Assembly (NCBI GenBank): GCA_025558095.1
Contig: JAIVFI010000027.1
Coordinates: forward strand, 372,001 to 436,000
Source of the DNA: Hyaloraphidium curvatum
Taxonomy: Eukaryota; Monoblepharomycota; Hyaloraphidiomycetes; Hyaloraphidiales; Hyaloraphidiaceae
Reading direction: 5' to 3'
DNA length: 64,000 bases
Of the stretch, positions 33,224 through 43,300 are shown one piece after another (position 1 is the first letter of the stretch; each line of letters begins with the position of its first letter). A program made the translations under genes and the position numbers. The notes below the pieces were generated by a model. That model did no database searches. It was not told the origin of the DNA and saw only the letters and a program-made list of their open reading frames with translations.

Positions 33224-33786
33224 ACTAGCTTAAGCTCAGAGAGTAGAGCTTTACTTGGTTAGTAAATTTGAATAGATCCTCGAATTCGGTGAAAGGCTAC
33301 CAGTAGCGAGAGAGCTACGGCGCTTTCAGCTCCAGCGAGAACGAGAAGATAGAGACTAAAGTGGGCTCCCATCAAGTCATCGAACAGAAAACCAAAGTAA
33401 ACTAAGCGGAAAGCAGCTACAAATACCATAATCTCAATGGCTAGAAGCATCAGGATCAGTTGTCGAGAGGAGAAAACGAATCCCAGCATAGCCACAATAA
33501 AGAGAGCCAGTAGGGTGATCATCGATGAGTCATACTTAGATTAAAGTTCTATTGAGGCTCTAAGCTAGCTAGATCATAAACCTCTAAAGTCCTACTTATG
33601 CTTTAGTGCAGTTACAGTCTCATAACTCCCTGAGAGTAACCCTAGTTTCCTCTGAGTTTAACCTATTAGGGTTAGGAACAGGGGGACTAGCTTAAGCTCA
33701 GAGAGTAGAGCTTTACTCATTTATTGCTAACTAAGTAGGAGATTGATGTAGCTCTAGCTAGCTTAAACTCAGAGAGTAGAGCTTTA
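33224..33786 (+). repeat. Dispersed mitochondrial repeat, three copies in the NUMT
   Basis: A 32-bp unit (core CTCAGAGAGTAGAGCTTTA) is identical at 33224-33255 and 33686-33717, and a 29-bp variant lies at 33758-33786, abutting the atp6 stop. Shorter and inverted cousins (TAAAGCTCTACTC, GAGTAGAGCTTTAT) occur near 32865 and 32930. Confidence 0.8.
33259..33522 (-). pseudogene. nad4L: NADH dehydrogenase subunit 4L (mitochondrial, transferred)
   Basis: 87-codon intact frame: MITLLALFIVAMLGFVFSSR, QLILMLLAIEIMVFVAAFRL, and the family ending AGAESAVALSLLVAFHRIRG plus SIQIY, TAA at 33259. Three membrane helices and the conserved Glu of the IEIM helix are present. Length is slightly under the usual 90-100. 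It lies in the nuclear NUMT, so it has no mitochondrial expression here; undamaged coding implies recent transfer. Confidence 0.88.
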
Positions 33787-33788
33787 AA

Positions 33789-34205
33789 TTACAAGAAGTC
33801 TTTGATGGTAATCATGCAGATGAAGGTATAGATGTAGGCTTGCAGATAAGCGATTAGTACTTCCAAGACGAGGAAAACAGTGAGGAGTACCATAGGAAGG
33901 ATGAGGATCAGAATGTTGGTTCCTCCCTCAAAGGCTTCCCACAGAAATCCACCGATTACTTTTACTAGAGTGTGTCCAGTAATCATGTTGACACTAATAC
34001 GGATACCAAGGGCAATAATACGAGTAACGTAAGCCAGCATTTCTACCACAACGAGCATAGGAATGAGGGGCAGGGGAGTTCCAGATGGAATGAAGAGTCC
34101 CATCATGGCGTATCCGTAGCGACGGAATCCATTGGCAATGGCAGTGACCAGAAGGAATACAGCCAGGTTAAAGGTAATGATGCTTATTTTGTGTTGGTTA
34201 GTTGG
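33789..34205 (-). pseudogene. atp6: ATP synthase subunit a (atp6), C-terminal part
   Basis: Open frame of 138 codons after a TAA at 34206-34208: ITFNLAVFLLVTAIANGFRR, SGTPLPLIPMLVVVEMLAYV, TRIIALGIRISVNMITGHTL. It includes the essential Arg of the ALGIRISVN helix and ends at 33789. About 100 N-terminal residues are absent. The truncation point lies in a GT-rich tract (34190-34240), between this and trnY. Confidence 0.88.
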
Positions 34206-34306
34206 TTATTATGAGGGGGTGTTGGTGTTGTTGTTTTATGTGTATGCGTTATAGTAGGGCTGCAGGTTTTGGCTGAAAGATCTAGTGCTAGTAATATAAA
34301 GGGTAT

Positions 34307-34358
34307 TGAGGCGGGTAGGAATCGAACCTACTTTAGTACAGGACCTCAGAGTTACAGT
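34307..34358 (-). tRNA. trnY: 3' part of mitochondrial tRNA-Tyr(GUA), truncated
   Basis: Reads GACTGTAAC (anticodon GTA in a CTGTAAC loop), 3' anticodon strand TCTGA, a longer variable arm, T-arm GTAGG-TTCGATT-CCTAC, and acceptor CCGCCTC plus A. The D-arm, 5' acceptor strand and most of the 5' anticodon strand are missing because the NUMT junction falls there. The long variable arm fits tRNA-Tyr of organelles. Confidence 0.8.
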
Positions 34359-34362
34359 CACG

Positions 34363-36153
34363 CTCCGACTCCGGATAGGGCAACTGATGCATCTTGCCCA
34401 TCACGCACTCCTTACAGAAGTTGTTGAGGTTTCCAGCAAACACGTACTCCTCCAATCCATCCACAATCCCAGCCTGTTGAACCTTCCTGAGTGCCGCGAT
34501 CGGGTAGTGCCCGCAGCGCCCATGCGCAATCTCCGCGCTCAAATCCCCTTCCTGAGCACTCAGCATGATCTGTTCGTCATGCTCGTTGAGGATTTCCGCG
34601 TTGAGATAGTAAACGTGACGATCTATGCGGCAAGTGCCCCGCACGTCGCCGCCCTTGGTGATGGCCCCTCCATCCGGACCCAGAAGCGTGTAGTATCCCA
34701 TCTGCCCTAGTCTCCCAATCGAAATGAGCGTTGCAGGAAGATCTTTGATGAAAAGCACATCTTCCAGGGTGACGATGTCGCCAGAATTGGTGAGCTTGAT
34801 CTTGAGCTTTCCGACTTCGATCGCACGCGCGATCCCTTTTCCCATTCGAACATCAACTGCATCGCACGGCTTGATGCCGTAGAGCAGTTCCCTGATTCCC
34901 GTCGCGTGCACGGACGCGCCGCTATCCCCCATCAGCCTGCCGCGCATCTCCTGGCCCGTCTTCGCCGCGTGCACGACGTGTTCCGGGGTTTTTTCGTATC
35001 CACCGTCCCCCGTCGTCTCCCCATCGTTTCCCTCGATTCCGCCCTCCATCATGAACAGGAACGCGCCGAATCGATCTTCCAGATCGGGGAGATCGCCCAG
35101 GGTGAGCGTGTTCTGCTGCTCTCGTGCCGTTTTCCCATCGTCCTTCCTCCAGCACACGGCCTCGAGATGACCGTCCTTTCCGCACTTGTTGCAGGTTTTG
35201 TCACGATGGGTGCAGTCCTTCTTGACGTGTCCACCCTTCCCGCAGCAGAGGCACGTGATTCCCGAGCCGTTTTCGCCCTCCGCCGTGGCCTGCCGACCCC
35301 CGCGATTTCCGAATCCTCGCCCGCGACCCCTTGAACCCCCGCGGTCACCTCCATGGCCACCCCGTGATCCTCCGCGACCCCTGCCACGGTTTAGAGCGTA
35401 CATCAACGTGTTTGGAGCGGGATTCACGGTTATGTTGGCTGCCCCAGGTGAGTACGTATCACCATTTTGCTCAGCTCGCTTGATCATAGTCTCCTCTTCC
35501 ATCTCCATCCTCTTCTGAAGGTATGCAACGTTCAAGATAGGGTGTTTCTTCACTCCATTTTCAGTCTTCCACTCGTGTTTGGTCTGTGCTCCCAGCCAAA
35601 TGCCGTCAATCTCGGCCCGGACTTGATCAAACTCAGGTAGGTCCTTCAGGACTTTCCTCCAGATGCTCATATCATCGTCATCTCCCTTCAGCTTTCCCAG
35701 TGCTTCAACTTCCATCTTTTTCTGCATGAAGCGGGTAAAATTCGGAGCCACCCGGTCGGTTTTGATGAACTCAAAGCTGTAGTACTGGACCTCGGCGTTC
35801 CCTTGCTGCGCCACATTTTCCGTCACGAAACGCTCCTCTAGGTAGTCCCAGATGTCCTTAGCAGTGTCCATCCTGCTGCAGATCCTTTTGAGACCAATAG
35901 AGAGTGATCCTACCAGGATCCCTTGAGCTTTCTGGTCCTTCGTGTTCCAGGCTGACAAATCATCTTCCGTCTTTCCTCCCTGCCCTACCACGGGCTTTGC
36001 CACCTTTCCAGTCACAATTTGCCAGTCACTCTCCCTCTGGAGCTTGGCCTTGATGTCAATTAACCAATCCTGGTAATTGGTTTGTGATCCGGTTTCCTCG
36101 AGCTTGGCCCCCCCAAACAATGCCACACGGGTTCCTCCGACCGAAATCTCCAT
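34363..36153 (-). CDS. Copia Gag-protease and start of integrase
   Basis: ATG at 36153 (MEISVGGTRVALFGGAKLEE). Gag: NYQDWLIDIKAKLQRESDWQ, RICSRMDTAKDIWDYLEERF. Arg/Gly-rich spacer, then two CCHC knuckles, CLCCGKGGHVKKDC and CNKCGKDGHLEAVC. Protease: RLMGDSGASVHATG with the DSGA active site. GAG-pre-integrase: RCGHYPIAALRKVQQAG and the zinc-binding FCKECVMGKMHQLPYPESE. The frame then hits the NUMT and stops soon after inside it. Together with 29286-32395 this was one polyprotein. Confidence 0.93.
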
Positions 36154-36313
36154 CCCGGCCGCCGCAGCACCTCTAGTGCTTCACGCGCTCTTTCTAGCGC
36201 CCACTGAGTCCACCCAGGCGGTCCTGGAGACCAGACTCAGCTGGATGCGGTCCCCTCGGCTGGTTGCGCCACACGCAACTTCAAAGCCGCGCAAAAGTGT
36301 TCTGGACACCCTT

Positions 36314-36327
36314 TGGGCTCATAGACC
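36314..36327 (-). other. Copia primer-binding site, initiator tRNA-Met half type
   Basis: Next to the 5' LTR the plus strand reads GGGCTCATAGACC, sharing GGGCTCATA with the anticodon arm of eukaryotic initiator tRNA-Met. The element strand is thus complementary to the interior of that tRNA, as in Drosophila copia and Ty5, rather than to a tRNA 3' end. Confidence 0.65.
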
Positions 36328-36551
36328 TGTTGGAGTGGCTATGGGGCGTGGGGAAGACGTAGCCCCAGTGGTCTGAACCGGGTCAGAACTCAGATGGACG
36401 GGATGGGGAGAGGGACAGTTTCACGTTGACCCGTTGTCCATTCCCTTGTGATGACAAGTCCCTAGATGACCCCTCCGATCGTACCCAAGTATCCCCACAC
36501 GCCAATAGACTCCCTATTGATACAGAATCGTAGCAACGATCCATTCCAACA
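36328..36551 (-). repeat. Copia 5' LTR
   Basis: 224 bp, same as 29014-29237. On the element strand it precedes the primer site; 36154-36313 is untranslated leader. Confidence 0.95.
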
Positions 36552-38217
36552 CCTGCTGCGCCCCATCACCCTCAAGGAGCTCGAGAAGGTCCTGAAGAAG
36601 GCTCCTAACGGCAGGGCAGCGGATGAGGATGGGATCAGGCTCGAGTCCGTCAAGTACGGGACCACTGTGCTGAAGCAAGCTGTTGTCGATCTGCTCAATG
36701 ACGTGCTCAATGGGGTCGACATGCAAGACTGGGGCCAGACACTCCTGGTGATGCTGCACAAGAAGGGGCCCAAGAACGTGGCTGGCAACTACCGGGGCAT
36801 CAGCATAGAGAGGACACTGGAGAAGGTCTTCTCCCTGGTCTGGAACGCTCGGCTAGCTCCCTGGGCTGAGTGCAACAAGTTGCTGGAAGGCTCGCAGTTT
36901 GGATTCCGGGCACGGAGGTCCACCCTTCATGCAGTGTTCCTTGCTGTGGCGCTCTTCTCCTTGGCCAAGGCACGCAAGGAGAAGCTGATCATGGTGTTTG
37001 TAGATTTCACAAAGGCTTTTGACACGGTGGAGCGCCCGAGGTTGTGGAGGAAGCTGGAGGAGATGGGTGTACCCAAACAGGTTGTTGATATGTTCCAGAT
37101 GGCGTTTGGGCGGGTGTGGGGAAGGCTCCGAGATGAGGACGGCACCAAGTCGGACTTCATCAAGTTCCTAACTGGAGTGAAGCAGGGGGACCCCCTCTCA
37201 TCGCTGTTCTTCATCTTGTTCATCAACGACATCACTGCTTTCATGGAGGCCAATGGTGCAAAAGGGATGGATCTGGGCATGGTGTCTGAGGAGGAAGAGG
37301 ATCAGGAGAGGGGCCAGGAGCTAAAGAGGGTCGACAGTTTCAAGCTTCTGGGGTACCAGCTCACGTCAACTGGGCGGAGCAAGGACCATGTGCATGGCAG
37401 GGAGGCCAAGATGAACGCTGCTTATGGGCTCTGGCTCCGCAACATCAGGGAGCAGCCTGGGATGGGTCCTGACCTCCAGCTCAAGCTCTACAACACGAAG
37501 GTCAAGGCAGTGGGGCAATATGGGAACCCGTTCATTGTGGAGATGCCAAAGCAAGGAGGAGTACCTTGCCGGGGAAAGCACCAGGGACAAAGTGACATGC
37601 ATGGCCCTTCGTGCTGTCACTCATCAGCCCAAGTCTACCTCCCTGGCTTGTCTGTACGCGATCACTGGCCAGTACCCTCTTGCAGTTCATGACCATGAGT
37701 CGGCTCTCAAGTTCCTCATGCGCATCAAAACAGCTGACCCTGCATTGTACCTGCTCTACAAGGAGCTCAAGATCGAGGCACTGAAGGGGTGCTGGAACTG
37801 GGCTGCCTTCCTGAGGGAACTACTTGTGTTCTATGGTGGAGATGAGGGGAGGGAGATGTGGGAGAAGGACACTTTTTCATGGGCCAAGGAGACTGTGGAG
37901 AATCTTGTGAAGGGCAAGTTCAGGGAGATCAATGCCCAGAAGCTCAAGAACAATGATAAGCTGCACTTCTGGAGGATGTGTGACATGACCTTTGGTCACA
38001 TTGCACCGTCACTCAAGCCGCCCGGGGCAGGTCTGGGTGATACTATTCTTTCACGTTTTTTGCATCATTCCGGAAACCTCTCTGGGTCACTCTGGAAACA
38101 CCCTCCACATGCAACTGATGGCACTTGCATTTTCTCCACAGAAAGAAGCGAGTACAACAGTACAACCAGCATGGTATCATCGGTATACGATTGCAGTCCC
38201 TTTCACGTACAATGCCA

Positions 38218-39672
38218 CTAAAAGTCATCATCATCGACTCCATCAGGAGCAAAATCATCGTATGCAACAAACCGCTCAATAACGGACAGAAGGGGATTCT
38301 TTCCTTGGCCCAACTAGAGGCATGGTGAGCAGTGGGCAACCTGAGCCGTATATGCCCTCCTACCGAACCAGCAACGGCATCACAGCATGCTGCAAAGTCG
38401 TCCTCTGATCGGCACACGAAACCAACGACTAGACTAGGATCCAATCTTGCTATTGGTATTGTCTGGAGCCCTTGGAAATGGTATGTTGCAAAGTCCTGGT
38501 GAAAGTGCGTCAAGAAAAGACACATCGAGGTCTACGTGCCTGTCGAACCTGTGGCAAAGAACCTCCAGCCCTCATCTCGACAGCTTCGAGAAGGGCAAAT
38601 GGATCAGTGAAACGCGGCCACCGGTCCCTGGTCGAAGTCAGACCTTGCTGGGCCGTGTGGGGATCAAGCAGGATACCATGGTCGGCAATAGTCCCCAACA
38701 AGAAGAGTGATGAGTTGGGTTTGCCTCTGCCCAATCATCGCGGTTAGCAGATAACCAACAATCCAGTCAAAGGCAACTCACCCAGCAATGCCCACACAGT
38801 ACGGAATGCGGAAGCACGCCTGCAATGGCGTCAATCATCAACGGCAGTTACCCATCTGCTCGTCGCGCACCTTGATGCCCTGGTAGTAAACTGGATTGAT
38901 CGAATCGATACCAAGTCTCAGTGGAACGAGGATAAGGAGTGGCGTCCACCCAGCCACAGCATCCTTTGCCACAGCCAGAGCATCCGCCTTGCACAACGTC
39001 CCATCCATAGCCACGTAGGTACGCATTGCCAAAGGTCCATCGCAATGATTCAAGATAGCTCTGGCAGAGAACCAACATTGGTACACCTCAAGTCGAGCAG
39101 AACGAGCTCACGTACTTGACAGCTTGTGAGACAGTGGAAGGTCCGAACCAGTTCCCGATGGAGATTCCCAACTGATCAGCGCCTTGCTTAGCAATGTTGT
39201 GTAGAGACAGGGGAGAGGAGGGCCCGTCGCAGTCCAAGAACAACGACAGAATCTGAAACCTCGTAGATCAGGGCCGGCCACGTCCAGGTGGTCCGGAGGT
39301 TGAGCTCACTCGACAATACGAATCGCGCGCCCGTTCATCTCGGTCGTTGTCTTCCAACCTCCATTCCCGGCCGAGGAAACATTGCACCATGGCGTTCGCC
39401 ACCATCATCTGCCCGGAGCGGACCATGCAGCCCCAGCCCACATCGGAAGTGTAGTTTGACGGGGCAAGGGCCTCAAAGCCCGTCCGATAGCTAACCCATA
39501 TCCGGCTCCGGAGGTCCCGGCGGAAAGCAGCGTCGCGGTGTGAGGCGTAATGGAGTCCCAGGAGCCACGCTTCCAGCGGCGGACCCGCTTCGCTCAAGTC
39601 CAGCCCCGAAAACCTGATTCCGTCCATCATTGCCCTCCAAAGCCGCTCAACAAGGTCCATTCCCGGGGCCAC
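38218..39672 (-). CDS. ATG4: Autophagy cysteine protease Atg4
   Basis: Processes Atg8 and removes it from lipid. ATG at 39672 or, in frame, 39660 (MDLVERLWRAMM). Exon 1 has FRRDLRSRIWVSYRTGFEAL and the catalytic Cys in TSDVGWGCMVRSGQMMVANA. Next exons: SLHNIAKQGADQLGISIGNW, FGPSTVSQAVKY, WTPLLILVPLRLGIDSINPV, ACFRIPYCVGIAG, then PNSSLFLLGTIADHGILLDP plus H (catalytic Asp and His in LDPH), and SYHFQ-like ATYHFQGLQTIPIARLDPSL followed by VVGFVCRSEDDFAACCDAVA. The last exon is the acidic tail DDFAPDGVDDDDF, TAG at 38218. About seven exons. LINE copy d ends about 190 bp downstream. Confidence 0.9.
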
Positions 39673-39788
39673 GGGCCTCTAAAGATCCCAGACGGGCTCG
39701 TCCGGTTCGCCCGTGGAGACAGGTGACTACTGACGCGACGACGCGCGCGTCCTGCACCCGACTACCTTGATCAGTCGCCGTGGGGAGA

Positions 39789-40275
39789 ATGTCAGTCAAC
39801 CAGAGCCTGCTTGAGGGTCTGACGGAGGCGGATCAGGTAAAATTCGTCGCCTGAACGCTTTGGTTCCGGGCTGAAGAGGGCCACTAGCGGGATCTGGCCA
39901 AGTTCCTTCAGGACGAGCAGCGTCGGGCGGACTTCCAACAACAGGTGCAGGAGCTGATGCTCGGCGATGCCTTTGCTCTTACTCAGATCGGTTCCACGTC
40001 TTCCTTCTGGTGATCGCCCACGTTTCGGGCTGCGGATGCCTCCCATCTTCCTGGGCACATGGCGGATGCCTCCCCACCTTCCTTCCCACGCCTTGCGGCC
40101 GGGGCGTCTCCCCCTGAAGGTTCATTCATACACGGACGTTTGCTTCGAAAAATGCGTGAAGGGAGTGAAGGCGAAAGGACTGGACAAGTCCGAGGAGGCC
40201 TGCGTTGCAAATTGCGTCGAGCGTTTCCTGGACTTGAGTGCAGTGATTCAAACGCGGCTTCAAGAACCGAAATGA
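39789..40275 (+). CDS. TIM8: Small Tim chaperone Tim8
   Basis: Intermembrane-space chaperone working with Tim13 on inner-membrane precursors. Exons 39789-39836, 39888-39944 and 40120-40275 join in frame to give about 86 residues: MSVNQSLLEGLTEADQ, RDLAKFLQDEQRRADFQQQ, VHSYTDVCFEKCVKGVKAKG, LDKSEEACVANCVERFLDLS, ending RLQEPK. Twin CX3C: CFEKC and CVANC. Introns are 51 and 175 bp. Divergent from ATG4; ends 47 bp from the converging clathrin gene. Confidence 0.9.
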
Positions 40276-40322
40276 ACCCGACGAAGTACCATGTTCCACG
40301 AGTCACTACACGATCAATCGCT

Positions 40323-43300
40323 CTAGAAGGTGCCGTACACGCCGTTGGGCACAGAGGGGTTCGGCGCGCCCTGTCCGCCGAACGTCAGCATCAGAGGGGC
40401 CGCCACAGCGCTCTCTGCGAACGCCAACGATCAGACGGTGGCGCGGAGCTCAGGCAACGCAGTGCACCCACCTTGCTTCTCCTTTTGCTCGTCCCTTTGT
40501 AGTCGTTCGTTGTGGGCCTTCTCCAGCATGTCCAGTTTAGCGAGCGAATCCCGCACGACCTGGATCAAATAAGGATAGACATAGTCCTGGATCCCGCTGC
40601 GCCACGCCATTTCCAGAACCACGTCTGGTCGGATGAGGTCCTGCGGCGTAAACCGGTGTCAACGGCAGAGCCTCGCAGAACAATGAGCCACGCACGTAGC
40701 AGGTCAACAGGCAAGCCGCAAAGCCCTCGTGGTTCCCCGAGTCCAGGAAGAAACGCAACATCTCCTCCGCGACTTCGGTGTCCTTCGATTCGGCGGCGGT
40801 CTCCATGGCATCCCGGTAAAGCTTGTCCTGCTTCGAGAGAGCGAGTGATTGCTTCCACTTCTTGTTCCTCTGTCGCGGTTCAAGCAGTTAGAAATCTTTA
40901 CAGGCATGTCGCCGCGTCTCCAACCTTGTAAAGGACGGCGGCGATTCGCCGGAACTCGAGGAGCTCGTGCTTCTCGAGCCGTTGTGCAAGGGCAATGTTG
41001 TCGAAGTTGTCAAAGTGGTCTATCGAGTCCCGCAACGACTGGTAATCTTGCTCCTCAATGAGCAGATCGTTGTAGGCCGTGTTCACGGAAGCGTTGTTGG
41101 TCTGCGCTTTCATCAGCTTCGGTCGCCTGGACAAGCTTTTCTACCCACCTTCTGGACCGCGATGAGGTAAGGCTTGATCAAGGGAAGGTGGCCGTTCTTC
41201 TGGAACATTTGTACCACTCGGGTGTGGTCGATACGAGAAGACAGGGCACTCAGAAGGTCCGTTAGGAGGAGAGGTTGTTCGTTGACGTAGAATTGCAAGG
41301 CCTGGGACCGCATCAGCCAGCTCACTGGGCAACGCGCACGCACGACGATACCTTGTAGAAGATCTCCTGGTTCGCCACCTTGACAACAACATCCTTGAAC
41401 GGGTTGTGCTCCCATGCGTCGGCCGAATGCGTCATCATCGTCAGAGCGGCGTTGTCGTACTCGTCGTAGTGGGTATAGAGGAACACGAGCTCGGGCCAGA
41501 GGTGCGCCTGCTCGCACGTGCGAATGACCTTGGGAATGTTGACGCGCGACCAGTACAGCTTGAGGTGGTCCATCAGGCGTTCCGGCCTGTATTTGGCGTA
41601 GAGGATGGCGAGCTCCGTGAACATGCCCATGTGGGCCCTTTCTAAGCCAAGTCCGGATTCGAGAAGCTGGATCAGCTCCTCAGTGTATCCACGGCTCTCG
41701 TAAGCCCGGATCAGCTCCTACAAAGGGTGCATGCATGAGGCCGGCACGTAAGACATCCACCGCGAAGCAACGTACCACCAGCTCGTCCGCATGCACAATG
41801 AGGTTCAGGCCACAGATCTGGGCAAGCCTGAACTCCTTGTTCTCGATGCATGCCGCGTTGACTTCCTTCCAGACTCTGCCAGAGTTGAGGGCTGGTGAGC
41901 ACACCGCCGCATAAGCGCTTCGCGCTCACGCACTTGGTCGAGCTGGCCTTGCGCGCGCAATCCACCGCGTTCTGGTGTTCACCAAGGTACACGAGGGTGG
42001 TAGCGAGGCGGGCCCAGTTGTTGACGTTGCTGAAAAGAATCTTGGCCGCTTGGTACATCCTCTCTTCGAAGCAGCGCTCGCCCACGACTTGGATTTGGGC
42101 AATGTTGGGCGTCGAGATGAACTCCTCGAGCTCGGCGAGCTGCCCAGTCTTTGCGTAGGCAAAGAGAAGCTCGCTTTCAATGACGGGTTCGCGCGCCTTC
42201 TTGCGGGCGGCGAGCAGGTAGCGGATGAGGTCCTCGTAGTTACGCTCCTTCTCTGCGATGCGTATAACTTCCGCGTAGTTGCTCGGATCGTCGGCCTTGA
42301 TGTACGAGTCTGAGGGCGGCATCGCGCACCGACTTAGGCCCTTGCAAACCCGGAACCGACGAACCACCCACTGATGGCATCCTTCACTCGGGAGAGCTCC
42401 AGCTGGGCCTTCCCCAGCCTGCTCCAAACTTCGGGAACATCGACCCGTTCCGCATACTCGAAAGCGCGGTCCACGTCCTTGATGTTCTCGATCAAAACGC
42501 GGGCGGCGTTCGCGTGCTGGTCGTACTTCTTGTATATCGTGAACGCCTCCTCGAAGAGACCGGCACCGATCGCGATGTTGGCGATGTCGGGAGCGTCGAA
42601 ATTGCCGAGGCGCGTCACGTAGTCCATGACGCGGCCCTTGTCCGCCTGGCCAAATGACAACGTAAGTTCGGCCTGCTCCACAAACCAGCGAGACGGGTGC
42701 CATCGCACCTTGATGGCGGTAAGGATCAGCAGGTTCTGCAGGTTGCGATTCTCCGCAAAAGCAGTGTTCTCCAAGACGAGCTTCTCCAGGAGCTCAATGA
42801 GCTCACTGGCGTCAGCCGCCATGAAGGCCTTGACCGTGACCGAAACGTCCTCGGGGTCCTGCGTCTCCGGCAAAGCGGTGGCAATGACCTGGAAAGCCCG
42901 ATCAGCGGCAACACAAGCACAACGGTCTCTGCGCCACGCACCTGGTCAATAAGCTGTCGCCTGTAGGGATTCGACTGGTTGAGGACTTCGCCCCACAAGT
43001 CCAGGTTCCGCTTCTTGACCAAGTACCGGGCCTGCTGCTTGAACATGGAGTTTTCATTCGTGATCCTGATGAGCTCCGCATCGCAGCCGCCGCGCTCGTA
43101 CGCGATGAAGGCGAGGTACGGGTCACGCTTTTCGCAGTAGTGTCCGACGACCCTGGAATCATAGACCTGCGGCAACACAAGGGGGTCAAGGAAAGTCGGA
43201 TACATGGGCAGCGATACGCACCGTGTTCGTCTTCAAGAACTGTTCCGGGTTGTTGTTCGTGTCGATGTAGATCTTGGCGATGGCGTTGAAGACGTTGACG

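Larger units (their letters stand above)
32400..34358. other. Nuclear insertion of mitochondrial DNA (NUMT) inside copia
   Basis: About 1.96 kb, clearly more A/T-rich than the flanks, carrying nad4L, the 3' part of atp6 and the 3' half of trnY, all on the minus strand, plus repeated short elements typical of a repeat-bearing mtDNA. Both junctions show CACG (32396-32399 and 34359-34362). Removing the block with one CACG rejoins the copia frame as PESERAPFALFE. The stretch 32400-33258 holds no recognised gene. Confidence 0.9.
29014..36551 (-). mobile_element. Ty1/copia LTR retrotransposon, young, disrupted by mtDNA
   Basis: 224-bp LTRs at both ends, identical by eye, starting TGTTGGA and ending TCCAACA. 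Five-base target duplication CCTGC at 29009-29013 and 36552-36556. One Gag-Pol frame with domain order Gag, protease, integrase, RT, RNase H (copia order) on the minus strand, without stops except at the mitochondrial insertion (32400-34358). A primer site and a purine tract sit at the expected LTR borders. The element is inserted in LINE copy d. Confidence 0.95.
28971..38032 (+). mobile_element. LINE copy d, interrupted by the copia element
   Basis: LINE sequence lies at 28971-29013 and resumes at 36557-38032. It encodes LLRPITLKELEKVLKKAPNG, NYRGISIERTLEKVFSLVWN, EGSQFGFRARRSTLHAVFLA, MVFVDFTKAFDTVERPRLWR and TGVKQGDPLSSLFFILFIND. It lacks the FADD segment and has the same 4-nt frameshift (near 37555) as copy c. 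After HFWRMCDMTFGHIAPSL an internal deletion jumps to the 3' UTR (GGGGCAGGTCTGGGTG) and a short tail ATACTATTCTTT. It stops about 190 bp beyond the end of ATG4. Its 5' side begins next to a stray LINE tail (ACCAATACTATTCTA). Confidence 0.85.

Noticed and set aside
32400-34358. Treating nad4L and atp6 as functional nuclear genes
   Set aside because: No presequence, atp6 truncated, mitochondrial base composition, and precise insertion in a retrotransposon frame indicate a NUMT.
34307-34358. Complete tRNA gene
   Set aside because: Only the part from the anticodon loop to the acceptor end is present; the 5' half is replaced by copia sequence.
39792-40058. Minus-strand frame reading HQLLHLLLEVRPTLLVLKE and on
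   Set aside because: It is antisense to TIM8 exons 1-2, which splice precisely into a complete Tim8.
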